A stretch of 64,000 nucleotides of DNA, from NCBI GenBank assembly GCA_001449105.1, contig LNIY01000095.1:1-64000 (forward strand), read 5' to 3'. Made by a program: the position numbers and the translations under genes. The notes beneath the pieces were generated by a model. The model was not told the DNA's origin. It searched no databases and worked only from the letters and a program-made list of their open reading frames with translations. Positions 1 to 8,200 of the stretch are shown here, one piece after another (within the stretch, counting starts at the first letter, position 1; each line of letters starts with the position of its first letter). Source of the stretch: Caulobacter vibrioides (lineage in GTDB: Bacteria; Pseudomonadota; Alphaproteobacteria; Caulobacterales; Caulobacteraceae).

Positions 1-1067
1 GGGAGCGGGTCGATCGCCGCCGGCTCGCGGCTGAACAGGATCGGGGTGCCGACGATCTCGTTGCCGTCGGCGTCGCGCGACAGCATGCCCCGTGCGGCCA
101 TGGCCGGATCGTCGAAGGCTTCCTTCAAGGTGCGCACCGGCGCGAAGCAGACGTCGCGGCCTTCGAACCAGGCTTCCCATTCCGCCCGCGTCCTGGTGAT
201 GAACGCCTCGCGCAGGAAGGCTCGCAGCGGCTCCTGGCCGGGACCGGGCTGAAGCTCGGCATAGGGCAGCAGGTCCAGGCGATCCAGGCCCGCCAGAAGG
301 TTGCGGGCGAACTTCACCTCCGAGCCGCCCAGGCAGATCCACTGGCCGTCGGCGCATTCGTAGAGGCCGTACATGGCGTTGCCGCCCCACGAGCGCTCGT
401 CCTTCGGGACGTGAGCCTCGCCGGTGGCGAAGACCTTGCCTGTGACGTTGGGCGTCCAGGCCAGCACGCTGTCGTACATGGCCACGTCCACGTAGTCGCC
501 CAGGCCCGTCTTCTCCCGCCGCAGCAGGGCCATAAGCACGCCCGAGAGGGCGGTGAGGCTGGCCAGGGCGTCGGCCACGGGCATGTTCGGCGGGGTCGGC
601 TTGCCGTCGAAGCCTTCGCTGAGGCTCACCATGCCGGCCAACGCCTGGACGGCGATGTCGTGAGCGGGGCGGTCGCGATAGGGGCCGGTCTGGCCGAAGG
701 CCGAGATCGCCACATAGACGATGCCGGGATTGCGCGCCTTCACGGCCTCGTAGTCGAAACCCAGCCGCTGGATGACGCCGGGCCGGAAGGCCTCGACCAC
801 CACGTCGGCCTCGGCGGCCAGGTCGAGCAGCAGGGCGCGACCCTCGGCGGACTTCAGATCCACCTGCAGGCTGCGCTTGCCGCGGCTGGTGTTGCGGAAC
901 CAGACGCTCGTCCCGTTCTTGCGATAGCCGATCTCGCGGGCCGGATCGCCTTCGCCGGGCGGCTCGATCTTCAGCACGTCGGCGCCGTGGTCGGCCATCA
1001 TCAGGGTCAGCATCGGCCCCGGCAGGAAGAACGACAGGTCGAGGACGCGGACGCCTTCCAGCTTCAC
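1..1067 (-). CDS. CaiB/BaiF family CoA transferase (3' end cut by window edge)
   Basis: A class III CoA transferase that moves CoA between carboxylic acids. The reading frame starts with GTG (VKLEGVRVLDLSFFLPGP), typical of the family N-terminus, and stays open to base 1, so the C-terminus lies outside the window. A VAD motif about 175 residues in fits the position of the family's catalytic aspartate. The GTG overlaps the TGA of the upstream CoA transferase by 4 bases, so the two are probably translationally coupled and could form a heteromer, as some paired CaiB-type transferases do. It is the last visible gene of a six-gene operon. Substrate is not known; branched C5 dicarboxylates are an inference from the neighbours. 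Confidence 0.9.
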   Translation of the reverse strand, partial: MKLEGVRVLDLSFFLPGPMLTLMMADHGADVLKIEPPGEGDPAREIGYRKNGTSVWFRNTSRGKRSLQVDLKSAEGRALLLDLAAEADVVVEAFRPGVIQRLGFDYEAVKARNPGIVYVAISAFGQTGPYRDRPAHDIAVQALAGMVSLSEGFDGKPTPPNMPVADALASLTALSGVLMALLRREKTGLGDYVDVAMYDSVLAWTPNVTGKVFATGEAHVPKDERSWGGNAMYGLYECADGQWICLGGSEVKFARNLLAGLDRLDLLPYAELQPGPGQEPLRAFLREAFITRTRAEWEAWFEGRDVCFAPVRTLKEAFDDPAMAARGMLSRDADGNEIVGTPILFSREPAAIDPL

Positions 1068-2218
1068 GAGATCGCTCCCAGAATGTCGTCGGTATGCTCG
1101 CCGAGCTTGGGCGCCCGGGCTCCCGGCATCCGCTCGCCGTCGATCTTCACGGGGCAGGCCAGCATGGCCAAGCCTTCCGCTCGGTCAGGATGGGCGACGA
1201 CGTCGCGCATGCCCACCTCGGCCACGAACGGATTGTCCAGCGCGTCCATCATCTCGAGGATCGGCGCGAACGGGACCTTGCCGCCCAGCAGGGCGGTCCA
1301 CTCGGCCGTGGTCCGCGTCCCGAACAGCACGTCCATGGCTTCGCTCAGCGCCGGGCGGTTGGCGTGGCGGCTGGGGATGTCGGAAAAGCGCGGGTCGGCC
1401 TTCAACTCGGCGGCGCCGGCCAGATCGCACAGCGCCTCCCAGAACTTCGGGGTCTGGCACATGACCAGGCCCCAGCCGTCGGCCGTCTTCACCGCCTGCG
1501 ACGGCGCGATCGACGGGTGGGCGCCGCGCGGCAGACGCTGGACCTTGTAGCCCTCGTTCATCGCCCATACGGCCGGATAGGACAGCTGGTGCAAGGCCAC
1601 GTCGAACAGCGAGACGTCGACGTCGCAGCCTTGCCCCGTCGTGCGCGCCGAGAGCAGGGCGCTGACCACGCCGAAGGCCAGCATGGTTCCGGTCATGAAA
1701 TCGACCATCGACACGCCCAGCCGCGCCGGCGGCGCGTCCGGCTCGCCGGTCAGGCTCATCAGCCCGGCCTCGGCCTGCATCAGGTAATCGTAGCCCGGCC
1801 AGCCGGCCCGGCTGTTGCCGCGCCCGTAAGCGGAAAGGTGGCCGCAGACGATGGCGGGGTTCACGCCCTTCAGGTCGTCGTAGGTCAGACGAAGCTTGCC
1901 CGGCTGGTCGCCGCGCAGGTTGTCGACGACCATGTCGGCCTCGGCAGCCAGGCTCTCGAAGGCCGCGCGGCCCTCGGGGGTCTTGATGTCCAGAGCGATG
2001 GACTTCTTCGACCGCGAGAAGGTCTGGAAGAACTGGCTGTCAGCCTTTCCCAGAAAGAACGGGCCGGTGGCGCGGCTGACGTCGCCGCCCATGGCCGGGG
2101 CCTCGATCTTGACGACCTCGGCGCCCAGTTCGGCCATCAGCTGGGTGGCGTAGGGGCCGGCGCCGTACTGCTCGACGGCCAGCACCTTGATCCCCGCCAG
2201 GGGGCGACGAGCCGTCAT
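1064..2218 (-). CDS. CaiB/BaiF family CoA transferase
   Basis: A second class III CoA transferase of 384 residues, close to the usual family length of about 400. The N-terminus (MTARRPLAGIKVLAVEQYGAG) and the SMVDFMTG segment with D173 as probable catalytic aspartate are characteristic. I chose the ATG at 2218 because it overlaps the TGA of the acyl-CoA dehydrogenase by one base and begins at the conserved family start; an upstream in-frame ATG at 2293 would add 25 arginine-rich residues read out of the neighbouring gene. It is only distantly similar to the following transferase, so the pair does not look like a recent duplication. Confidence 0.93.
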   Translation of the reverse strand: MTARRPLAGIKVLAVEQYGAGPYATQLMAELGAEVVKIEAPAMGGDVSRATGPFFLGKADSQFFQTFSRSKKSIALDIKTPEGRAAFESLAAEADMVVDNLRGDQPGKLRLTYDDLKGVNPAIVCGHLSAYGRGNSRAGWPGYDYLMQAEAGLMSLTGEPDAPPARLGVSMVDFMTGTMLAFGVVSALLSARTTGQGCDVDVSLFDVALHQLSYPAVWAMNEGYKVQRLPRGAHPSIAPSQAVKTADGWGLVMCQTPKFWEALCDLAGAAELKADPRFSDIPSRHANRPALSEAMDVLFGTRTTAEWTALLGGKVPFAPILEMMDALDNPFVAEVGMRDVVAHPDRAEGLAMLACPVKIDGERMPGARAPKLGEHTDDILGAIS

Positions 2219-3399
2219 CAGACCGGGTTCCGGGCCACGAGCTGGCGGGCGATGATGATCCGCTGCATCTCGTTGGTGCCTTCGCCGATGCACATCAGCG
2301 GCGCGTCGCGGAACAACCGCTCGATCGGATACTCCTTCGAATAGCCGTAGGCGCCGTGGATGCGCATGGCTTCGGTGGCCACTTCCAGCGCCGTCTCCGA
2401 TGCGAAGTACTTGGCCATGCCGGCTTCCATGTCGACGCGCTCGCCGCGGTCGTAGGCCTTGGCGGCGTCCTCGACGAGCAGTTCCGAGGCGCGGGTCTTG
2501 GCCCCCATCTCGCCGAGCTTCAGCTGGATGGCCTGGTGCTGGGCGATCGGCTTGCCCATGGTCTTGCGGACCTGGGCGTACTTGACGCTTTCGAGCAGCG
2601 CGCGCTTGGCGATGCCGACCGAGCGGGCGGCGACGTTGATACGGCCGATCTCAAGGCCGCCGGTGGCCATGACGAAGCCCTGGCCTTCCTCGCCGCCGAC
2701 CAGGCACAGCTCGGCGTCGCAGCGATAGTCCTCGAAGATGAACTCGCCGCTGTCGATGCCCTTGTAGCCGAGCTTCTCCAGCTTGCGGCCATTCGTGACG
2801 CCGGCGATGGGGGCGCGGGTCTCCGGATCGATCTTCGGGGTGATGAGCATGCTCATCCCCTTGTGGCGCGGCTGGGCTTCCGGATCGGTCTTCACCAGCA
2901 GGGCCGAGACATGGCCCTCGATGGCGTTGGTGATCCAGGTCTTGGTTCCGTTGACCACGTAGTCGCCGCCGTCACGACGCGCGACCGTGCGGATGCCCTG
3001 CAGGTCGGTGCCGGCGTCGGGTTCGGTGAGGCCGAGGCACCCGCGCATCTCGCCGCTGGCGAAGCGGGGCAGCCAGAAGTCCTTCTGCTTCTGCGTGCCG
3101 AACTTCTGGACGACCATGGCCATCATCAGGTGCGAGTTGAAGACGCCCGTCAGGCTCATCCACTCGGCGCTGATCTTGGTGACGATCCGCGAATAGGTCA
3201 GGGCCGACAGGCCAAGGCCGCCGTATTCGGGGTCGATCAGCGCCCCGAACAGACCCAGTTCCTTCATGTCCTCGACCAGGGCATGGGGATATTCGTCGTC
3301 GTGCTCGAGCTGCATCGCCACGGGGGCGACCTTCTTCTCCAGCCACTTGTCGATGGCGTCGAGGATGGCGCGTTCGTCGGCTTCCGAGATATCGCTCAT
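2218..3399 (-). CDS. Acyl-CoA dehydrogenase
   Basis: FAD-dependent alpha,beta-dehydrogenation of an acyl-CoA thioester, passing electrons to ETF. At 393 residues it has the standard three-domain length. Visible family marks are GLTEPDAGTD in the FAD/substrate region, the RIHGAYGYSKEYP motif, and IGEGTNEMQR, which carries the usual catalytic glutamate. It is followed one base later by a CoA transferase and preceded two bases earlier by a MaoC hydratase, so it is co-transcribed with them. Similar dehydrogenases sit in itaconate/methylsuccinate-type gene clusters, but short-chain or glutaryl-CoA-like substrates cannot be excluded from sequence alone. Confidence 0.94.
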   Translation of the reverse strand: MSDISEADERAILDAIDKWLEKKVAPVAMQLEHDDEYPHALVEDMKELGLFGALIDPEYGGLGLSALTYSRIVTKISAEWMSLTGVFNSHLMMAMVVQKFGTQKQKDFWLPRFASGEMRGCLGLTEPDAGTDLQGIRTVARRDGGDYVVNGTKTWITNAIEGHVSALLVKTDPEAQPRHKGMSMLITPKIDPETRAPIAGVTNGRKLEKLGYKGIDSGEFIFEDYRCDAELCLVGGEEGQGFVMATGGLEIGRINVAARSVGIAKRALLESVKYAQVRKTMGKPIAQHQAIQLKLGEMGAKTRASELLVEDAAKAYDRGERVDMEAGMAKYFASETALEVATEAMRIHGAYGYSKEYPIERLFRDAPLMCIGEGTNEMQRIIIARQLVARNPV

Positions 3400-3400
3400 C

Positions 3401-3922
3401 CTAGTAGTTCCCGACCTTGTCCTCGACGGCGTGGCCGCGCGCCGGGATCAGCATGTTGCGCTTGAAGGTGCAGACGACCGTGCCGTCCTGGTTGACGCCC
3501 GTCGTCAGGATCGTGACGATCCCCTGGCCGGGCCGCGACTTGCTCTCGCGCTTGGCCAGCACCTCGCTCTCGCCATAGATCGTGTCGCCGGCGAACACCG
3601 GAGCGCTGAACTTCACCTCGTCCATGCCGAGGTTGGCGATGGCCTTCTGCGAGACGTCGGTCACGCTCATGCCGATCAGCAGGGCCAGGGTGTAGGGGCT
3701 GACCACCAGGTTCTTCTTGAACTCCGAAGCCTTGGCGAACTCGGCGTCGAAGTGCATCGGGTGGGTGTTCAGCGTCAGCAGCGTGAACAGGTGGTTGTCG
3801 TACTCGGTCACCGTCTTGCCGGGGCGGTGCTCGTAGACGTCGCCGACGATGAAGTCCTCGAAATAGCGGCCGAAGGTCTCGCGGTAGCGCTGAGGACCGA
3901 CCTCTTTCCAGTTCTGCGACAC
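3401..3922 (-). CDS. MaoC family (R)-specific enoyl-CoA hydratase
   Basis: Hotdog-fold hydratase of 173 residues adding water to a 2-enoyl-CoA. The hydratase-2 signature appears as LNTHPMHFDAEFA, where an asparagine stands in for the more common aspartate before the catalytic histidine; this variant occurs in hydratases acting on dicarboxylic enoyl-CoAs such as mesaconyl- or itaconyl-CoA. The start is GTG at 3922, supported by AGGAG six bases upstream. It sits between a CitE-like lyase and an acyl-CoA dehydrogenase, the combination expected for hydration of an unsaturated acyl-CoA to a hydroxyacyl-CoA and its later cleavage. Substrate assignment is inference. Confidence 0.9.
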   Translation of the reverse strand: MSQNWKEVGPQRYRETFGRYFEDFIVGDVYEHRPGKTVTEYDNHLFTLLTLNTHPMHFDAEFAKASEFKKNLVVSPYTLALLIGMSVTDVSQKAIANLGMDEVKFSAPVFAGDTIYGESEVLAKRESKSRPGQGIVTILTTGVNQDGTVVCTFKRNMLIPARGHAVEDKVGNY

Positions 3923-3937
3923 GGTATTCTCCTAAGA

Positions 3938-4738
3938 CTAGGTGCGGTCGAGCACGCGGCGAGCCGCGCGGATGACCGGCAGTTCGATCAGCTTGCCGTC
4001 CAGCAGGGCGGCGGCCCCGCCGGCGGCGTCGAAAGCCTCGACCACGCGCCGGGCGCGCTCGATCTCGGCGGGCGAGGGGGTGTAGGCGGCGTTCACCGCG
4101 GCCACCTGGGCCGGATGGATGCAAGACCGGCCGGTGAAGCCCAGGGCCTTGGCCCGCAGGGTCGAGGCGGTCAGGTCCTCGGGATCGGCGATGTTCAGGT
4201 GCGGCACGTCCAGCGAGGCGACGCCGGCGCGGCCGCAGGCGGCGACCAACGTGCCGCGTCCCAGCAGCAGGGCGTCCCAGTCCATGGTCGAGCCGAGGTC
4301 GGCCGACAGGTCCGCCCCGCCGAACAGGGCGCCGGTGACGCCGCTTGCGGCGCAGATATCGAAGGCTCGGCGCAGGCCTTCGGCCGACTCGACCACCGGC
4401 CATAGCGGCAGGCCAGGCAAGAGCTCGCCGGCCGTCAGCAGGTCTTCCGGCGCGGCGACCTTGGGGATCATCAGGAAGTCGGGTCGCGTCTGGCTCTCGG
4501 CCAGGGTCACCAGGTCCTTCAGGCCCTCCAGCGTGCGAACGCCGTTGATCCGCAGGCCGACGACGGAAGTACGTGGCTCGGCGAGGAAGGCGAGGGCGGA
4601 AGCGCGCGCCTCGCCCTTGCCGGCCGGCGGCACGGCGTCCTCCAGATCGATGCAGACGGCGTCGGCGCCGGCGTCGAGCGCCTTGCCGAAGCGATCCGGG
4701 CGCGTCCCGGGTACGAAGAGCAGCGAGCGAAAGGTCAT
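3938..4738 (-). CDS. CitE/HpcH-HpaI family lyase (citramalyl-/malyl-CoA lyase-like)
   Basis: TIM-barrel C-C lyase that splits 3-hydroxyacyl-CoA thioesters such as malyl-CoA or citramalyl-CoA. The start FRSLLFVPGTRPDRFGKAL, the metal-binding CIDLEDAV motif and GFTGRSCIHPAQV near the C-terminus are all classical. I use ATG at 4738 (266 residues), which begins close to the conserved family start; an upstream TTG at 4747 overlapping the previous stop by 4 bases would add three residues. Placed with a MaoC hydratase and CoA transferases it fits the ict-ich-ccl type route ending in acetyl-CoA plus pyruvate or glyoxylate. Confidence 0.9.
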   Translation of the reverse strand: MTFRSLLFVPGTRPDRFGKALDAGADAVCIDLEDAVPPAGKGEARASALAFLAEPRTSVVGLRINGVRTLEGLKDLVTLAESQTRPDFLMIPKVAAPEDLLTAGELLPGLPLWPVVESAEGLRRAFDICAASGVTGALFGGADLSADLGSTMDWDALLLGRGTLVAACGRAGVASLDVPHLNIADPEDLTASTLRAKALGFTGRSCIHPAQVAAVNAAYTPSPAEIERARRVVEAFDAAGGAAALLDGKLIELPVIRAARRVLDRT

Positions 4739-4743
4739 AGGCG

Positions 4744-5643
4744 TCAATCGCCTATCGGCACGGCCTCAGCGAACGCCTGGGCGATTTTTCTCCGACAGGC
4801 GATCCAAACGCCGTCCTGGGCGGTGACGTGGCCCAGGAACTTGCGGAACGCCCCGATACGGCCCGGACGGCCGATGATCCTCAGGTGCAGCCCGAGACTC
4901 ATCATTCGCGCACCGACTTCCTGGCTTTCGGCGTGCAGCTCGTCGAAGGTGGCCACGGCGTAGTCCAGCCAATCCTTGGCGGTCAGTGACGGGGCCAGCC
5001 AGAACTTCATGTCGTTGGAGTCCATGGCGTAGGGCAGGATGACCATCGGCTTGCTCTGGCCGTCCGCCGTCTCGACCCGGTCCCAGAACGGGAAGTCGTC
5101 GGAATAGTCGTCCATGTGATAGCTGAAGCCCGCTTCGGCGATCAGGCGGCGGGTGTTGTCGGTGTGCAGGTAGCGCGACAGCCAGCCCGACGGGCGCGTG
5201 CCGATCGTCCGTTCGATGCTATCGGCGGCCTTGGTGATGAACTCGCGCTCCTTGGCCTCGTCCATCCAGAACTGGTGGGTCCAGCGATAGCCGTGGGCGG
5301 CCACCTCGTCGCCGCGGGCGCGGATGGCGGCGGCCAGCTCGGGCGCGCGCTCCAGAGCCAGCGCCGCGGCGGTCCAGGTCGCCTCGATTCCGTGCTGGTC
5401 GAGGATCCTCAGGATGCGCGGTGCGCCAGCCTTGATCCCGTACAGGTAGTTGCTCTCGCTGCCGTGCATCCGCATCGGTTTCTTGGGAACCGCGCCCAGT
5501 TCGTCGACCGGCTCGGGGCCCTTGTCGCCGTCGCGGATGTTGTGCTCGGCGCCTTCCTCGACATTGACGACGATCGACAGGGCCAGGCGCGAGCCGTCCG
5601 GCCAGCGGAAGTCGGCCCTGGGATCTTTGGGGGCGGCGGGCAT
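4744..5643 (-). CDS. Polysaccharide deacetylase family protein (PuuE-like)
   Basis: NodB-fold hydrolase of 299 residues, closest in style to the PuuE allantoinase/deacetylase subgroup and not to signal-peptide-bearing chitin deacetylases: no export signal is present, and the zinc-site region reads EVAAHGYRWTHQF. Members hydrolyse C-N bonds in small cytosolic substrates. The ATG at 5643 has GGAG nine bases upstream. It is the first gene of the operon that continues into the CitE lyase, so its product may prepare a substrate for that pathway, but its real reaction is unknown. The 121 bases before it are shared with a divergent gene and should contain both promoters. Confidence 0.85.
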   Translation of the reverse strand: MPAAPKDPRADFRWPDGSRLALSIVVNVEEGAEHNIRDGDKGPEPVDELGAVPKKPMRMHGSESNYLYGIKAGAPRILRILDQHGIEATWTAAALALERAPELAAAIRARGDEVAAHGYRWTHQFWMDEAKEREFITKAADSIERTIGTRPSGWLSRYLHTDNTRRLIAEAGFSYHMDDYSDDFPFWDRVETADGQSKPMVILPYAMDSNDMKFWLAPSLTAKDWLDYAVATFDELHAESQEVGARMMSLGLHLRIIGRPGRIGAFRKFLGHVTAQDGVWIACRRKIAQAFAEAVPIGD

Positions 5644-5764
5644 GGGGCTTTCTCCAGTAGGCGGTCACTTCGCTCGCGGCGCTCGCGCCTTGCGGTGCGG
5701 CGATCCAGCGTGCGGCCTCCAAATCTTCACGGCGGCATGGGAGCCGCAACGGAGGGAGCGCCTG

Positions 5765-6079
5765 ATGGCCGTCACGCGGATTGTCGCCCTGTTCAACCTG
5801 AAGCCCGGCGTCTCGGTCGCCGACTACGAGGCCTGGGCCAAGGAACGCGACCTGCCGACCGTCAACGGCCTGAAGTCCATCGACAAGTTCGAGGTCTTCC
5901 GCTCGGCCGCCCTGCTCGGCACCGACGCTGCGCCGCCCTATCAGTACGTGGAGATCATCGACGTCGCCGACATGGACGCCTTCGGGGCCGACGTGGCGAG
6001 CGAAACGATGCAGGCGATCGCCGCCGAGTTCCAGGCCCTGGCCGACACCACCTTCATCGTCACCGAGAAGGTGGGTTGA
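5765..6079 (+). CDS. REDY-like HapK family protein
   Basis: A 104-residue protein with a dimeric alpha/beta-barrel-like pattern: VTRIVALFNLKPGVSVADYEAW, then ERDLPTVNGLKSIDKFEVF. This resembles the RedY/HapK group, small proteins first noted near prodiginine-type pathways and now seen beside short-chain dehydrogenases in catabolic clusters; their biochemical role is poorly defined. The start at 5765 is preceded by GGAGGGAG. The stop is two bases before the SDR start, so both are one transcription unit reading away from the acyl-CoA operon. Confidence 0.72.
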   Translation: MAVTRIVALFNLKPGVSVADYEAWAKERDLPTVNGLKSIDKFEVFRSAALLGTDAAPPYQYVEIIDVADMDAFGADVASETMQAIAAEFQALADTTFIVTEKVG

Positions 6080-6081
6080 GC

Positions 6082-6921
6082 ATGGCGGGACGCTTTGAAG
6101 GCAAGACGGCGGTCGTCACCGGGTCCGGTCGGCGCGGAGGCCTGGGGGAGGCCATCGCACGACGCCTGGCGCAGGAGGGAGCGGCGGTGGTCGTCTCCGA
6201 CATCGGTCGCTCCGTCGATCCTTCTACGCCTGCCGGCATGATCGGCGGGACCGAGGAGATGGAGGCGATCGCCGCCGATCTGCGCCAGTACGGCGGGTCG
6301 GCCAGCGTCCGCCCCTGCGACGTTCGTCGCTGGGACGAGGTCCGGGCGCTGGCCGACCATGCCGTGGAGGCCCACGGCTCGCTCGACATCTGGGTCAACA
6401 ACGCCGGCATCGGCTACATCATGAAGCCGCTGATGGAGGTCCGTCCGGAGGACTGGTCGGCGGTCATCGACGTCAACCTGACCGGCTGCTTCTTCGGACT
6501 GAAGGCCGCCGCCGAGGTGATGATTCCGCAGGGCAAGGGCGGCCGCATCGTCAATATCGCCAGCCAGGCGGCCAAGTCGGGCTTTCCGCACGCCCAGGCC
6601 TACACCGCCTCCAAGCACGGCCTCGTCGGCCTGACCCGCTCGGCCGCGATCGAGCTGGGCGCGCACCAGATCACCGTCAACAACGTCTGCCCCAACCACG
6701 TCACGACGGGTCTCGGCGCCTGGCAGAACGAATACTTCGCCAAGGTCACGGGCGCGGCCTCGGTCGAGGCCTATCTGGCCGCCATGGCCGCCCGCATCCC
6801 GCTGGGCCGCCCCGGCAAGCCGGAAGACACCGCCGACGCGGTGGCCTTCCTGTGCTCGGACGAGGCCAAGTACATCACCGCCGAGAGCATGAATGTCTCC
6901 GGCGGCGAGGAGCCGCACTAA
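6082..6921 (+). CDS. SDR family NAD(P)-dependent oxidoreductase
   Basis: Classical short-chain dehydrogenase of 279 residues, oxidising or reducing a hydroxyl/keto group. The cofactor motif is TGSGRRGGLG (residues about 12-21), followed by NNAGIG, catalytic serine in NIASQAAKSG, and YTASK holding the catalytic Tyr and Lys. The C-terminal FLCSDEAKYITAESMNVSGG is standard. The start at 6082 lies two bases after the HapK-like gene. Substrate is not predictable; co-location with the acyl-CoA operon suggests a hydroxyacyl substrate. Confidence 0.93.
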   Translation: MAGRFEGKTAVVTGSGRRGGLGEAIARRLAQEGAAVVVSDIGRSVDPSTPAGMIGGTEEMEAIAADLRQYGGSASVRPCDVRRWDEVRALADHAVEAHGSLDIWVNNAGIGYIMKPLMEVRPEDWSAVIDVNLTGCFFGLKAAAEVMIPQGKGGRIVNIASQAAKSGFPHAQAYTASKHGLVGLTRSAAIELGAHQITVNNVCPNHVTTGLGAWQNEYFAKVTGAASVEAYLAAMAARIPLGRPGKPEDTADAVAFLCSDEAKYITAESMNVSGGEEPH

Positions 6922-7035
6922 GTGCGTCATTCCTCCGGCAGGCGGATGTCCGCGACGTGGCGGGGGCTTGGCCCCTGTCCTGACCGCTAGGGTCCGGCCA
7001 GAGTCCCCAATCCGGGGCGCCGGAGCGTATCGATC

Positions 7036-8037
7036 ATGACCAAGACCCTGGAAGTCGTCCTTCAACGCGTGATCGAGGACGTGCCCGTCGCCGCCGATTT
7101 CGAGGTGGTCGAGCGCGTCGCCCCGACCAGCGCCCCGGCCGGCCAGCTGCTGGTGCGGGTGCTGTACCTGTCGCTGGACCCCTATCTCGGTTCGCGCCTG
7201 CGCGGCCGGCACATGGGCGAGCCGCGCCCGGCGCCGGGCGAGACCCTGCCGGGCTCTGCCGTGGCTGAAGTCATCGCCTCCGGCCATCCGGACTTCGCGC
7301 CCGGCGACCACGTGATCGGCGAGGCCGGCTGGGCCCAGATCGGCCTGATGGACGCCAAGTTCGCCCGCAAGGTTGACCCGTCGTTGGGGGTCTCCAATCA
7401 CCTGGGCGTGCTGGGCATGCCGGGCCTGACCGCCTGGGCGGGCGTGACGCAGCTGGCCAAGGTGGGGCAGGGCGACGTCTTCACGGTGGATGCGGCCGCC
7501 GGCAGCGTCGGCGGCACGGCCGGCCAGATCGCCAGGATCCTCGGCGCCAAGGCCGTCGGCATCGCCGGCGGCGCCGACAAGGTGGCCCAGGTGGTCGAGC
7601 GCTACGGCTTCGACGCCGCCGTCGACTATCGCAACGAAGGCTGGGTCGACGAGCTGAAGGCCCTGACCGACGGCGGCCCGACCGTTCACTTCGAGAACGT
7701 CGGCCTGCCGATCCTCAATCCGGTGTTCGGCCTGCTGAAGACCTACGGCCGCGTGGTGATCTGCGGCCTGTCGGCCCACTACCACGCCGACGGCCCGCCG
7801 CCGCAGTTCGGCCTGGGTCCCATCGTCGGCAAGCGCGCCAGCGTCATGGGACTGGTGGTCTACGACTTCTATCCGCGCTGGAACGAGTGGGTGAAGACCG
7901 CCGAGCCCTGGCTCAAGGAAGGTCGCCTCGTGCAGGTCGAGGACCTGGGCGAAGGCCTCGAGTCGGCTCCGGCCCAGTTCGAACGCCTGATGAAGGGCGC
8001 CAACACCGGCAAGACGCTGGTGAAGGTGGGCGGGTAA
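7036..8037 (+). CDS. NADP-dependent oxidoreductase, MDR superfamily (CurA-like)
   Basis: Zinc-independent medium-chain reductase of 333 residues of the alkenal/curcumin reductase (leukotriene B4 12-hydroxydehydrogenase) group. The sequence LSLDPYLGSRLRG near residues 47-59 and the Rossmann part VDAAAGSVGGTAGQIA are diagnostic; no structural zinc cysteines are present. Members reduce the C=C bond of alpha,beta-unsaturated ketones or aldehydes. It is 114 bases downstream of the SDR on the same strand and ends before a strong tandem hairpin, so it probably has its own promoter but shares the terminator. Confidence 0.92.
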   Translation: MTKTLEVVLQRVIEDVPVAADFEVVERVAPTSAPAGQLLVRVLYLSLDPYLGSRLRGRHMGEPRPAPGETLPGSAVAEVIASGHPDFAPGDHVIGEAGWAQIGLMDAKFARKVDPSLGVSNHLGVLGMPGLTAWAGVTQLAKVGQGDVFTVDAAAGSVGGTAGQIARILGAKAVGIAGGADKVAQVVERYGFDAAVDYRNEGWVDELKALTDGGPTVHFENVGLPILNPVFGLLKTYGRVVICGLSAHYHADGPPPQFGLGPIVGKRASVMGLVVYDFYPRWNEWVKTAEPWLKEGRLVQVEDLGEGLESAPAQFERLMKGANTGKTLVKVGG

Positions 8038-8052
8038 CTACCCCACTCGTCA

Positions 8053-8111
8053 TCCCGGAAGCCGCGCAGCGGCTATCCGGGACCTAGGGGCCGGCGCACT
8101 GCGCCGGCCCC
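8053..8111. terminator. Tandem hairpins between convergent genes (probable terminator/intergenic palindrome)
   Basis: Two stem-loops lie back to back. The first (8053-8082) pairs TCCCGGAAGCCGC with GCGGCTATCCGGGA around a three-base loop with one bulge. The second (8087-8111) is a perfect 11-bp stem GGGGCCGGCGC/GCGCCGGCCCC with loop ACT, followed by TGTTCGTTTG. The position between the ends of the CurA-like gene and the MFS gene fits a bidirectional terminator. The CATCCCGG...CCGGGA type also recurs as dispersed intergenic palindromes in alphaproteobacteria. Confidence 0.7.
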
Positions 8112-8200
8112 TGTTCGTTTGCGAGCCCGAGCGCCGAGCCCAGTCGCCTGGCTCCCGGCTCCGCGCTGCTTTCCGGCCGGGATCACGAACTTGGGTGGGT

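Noticed and set aside
411-1550. Long plus-strand frames opposite the acyl-CoA operon (also 1094-2344, 2356-3465, 3266-4405)
   Set aside because: High-GC antisense shadows: no family motifs, Ala/Gly/His/Gln-rich text, and the minus-strand genes are fully supported.
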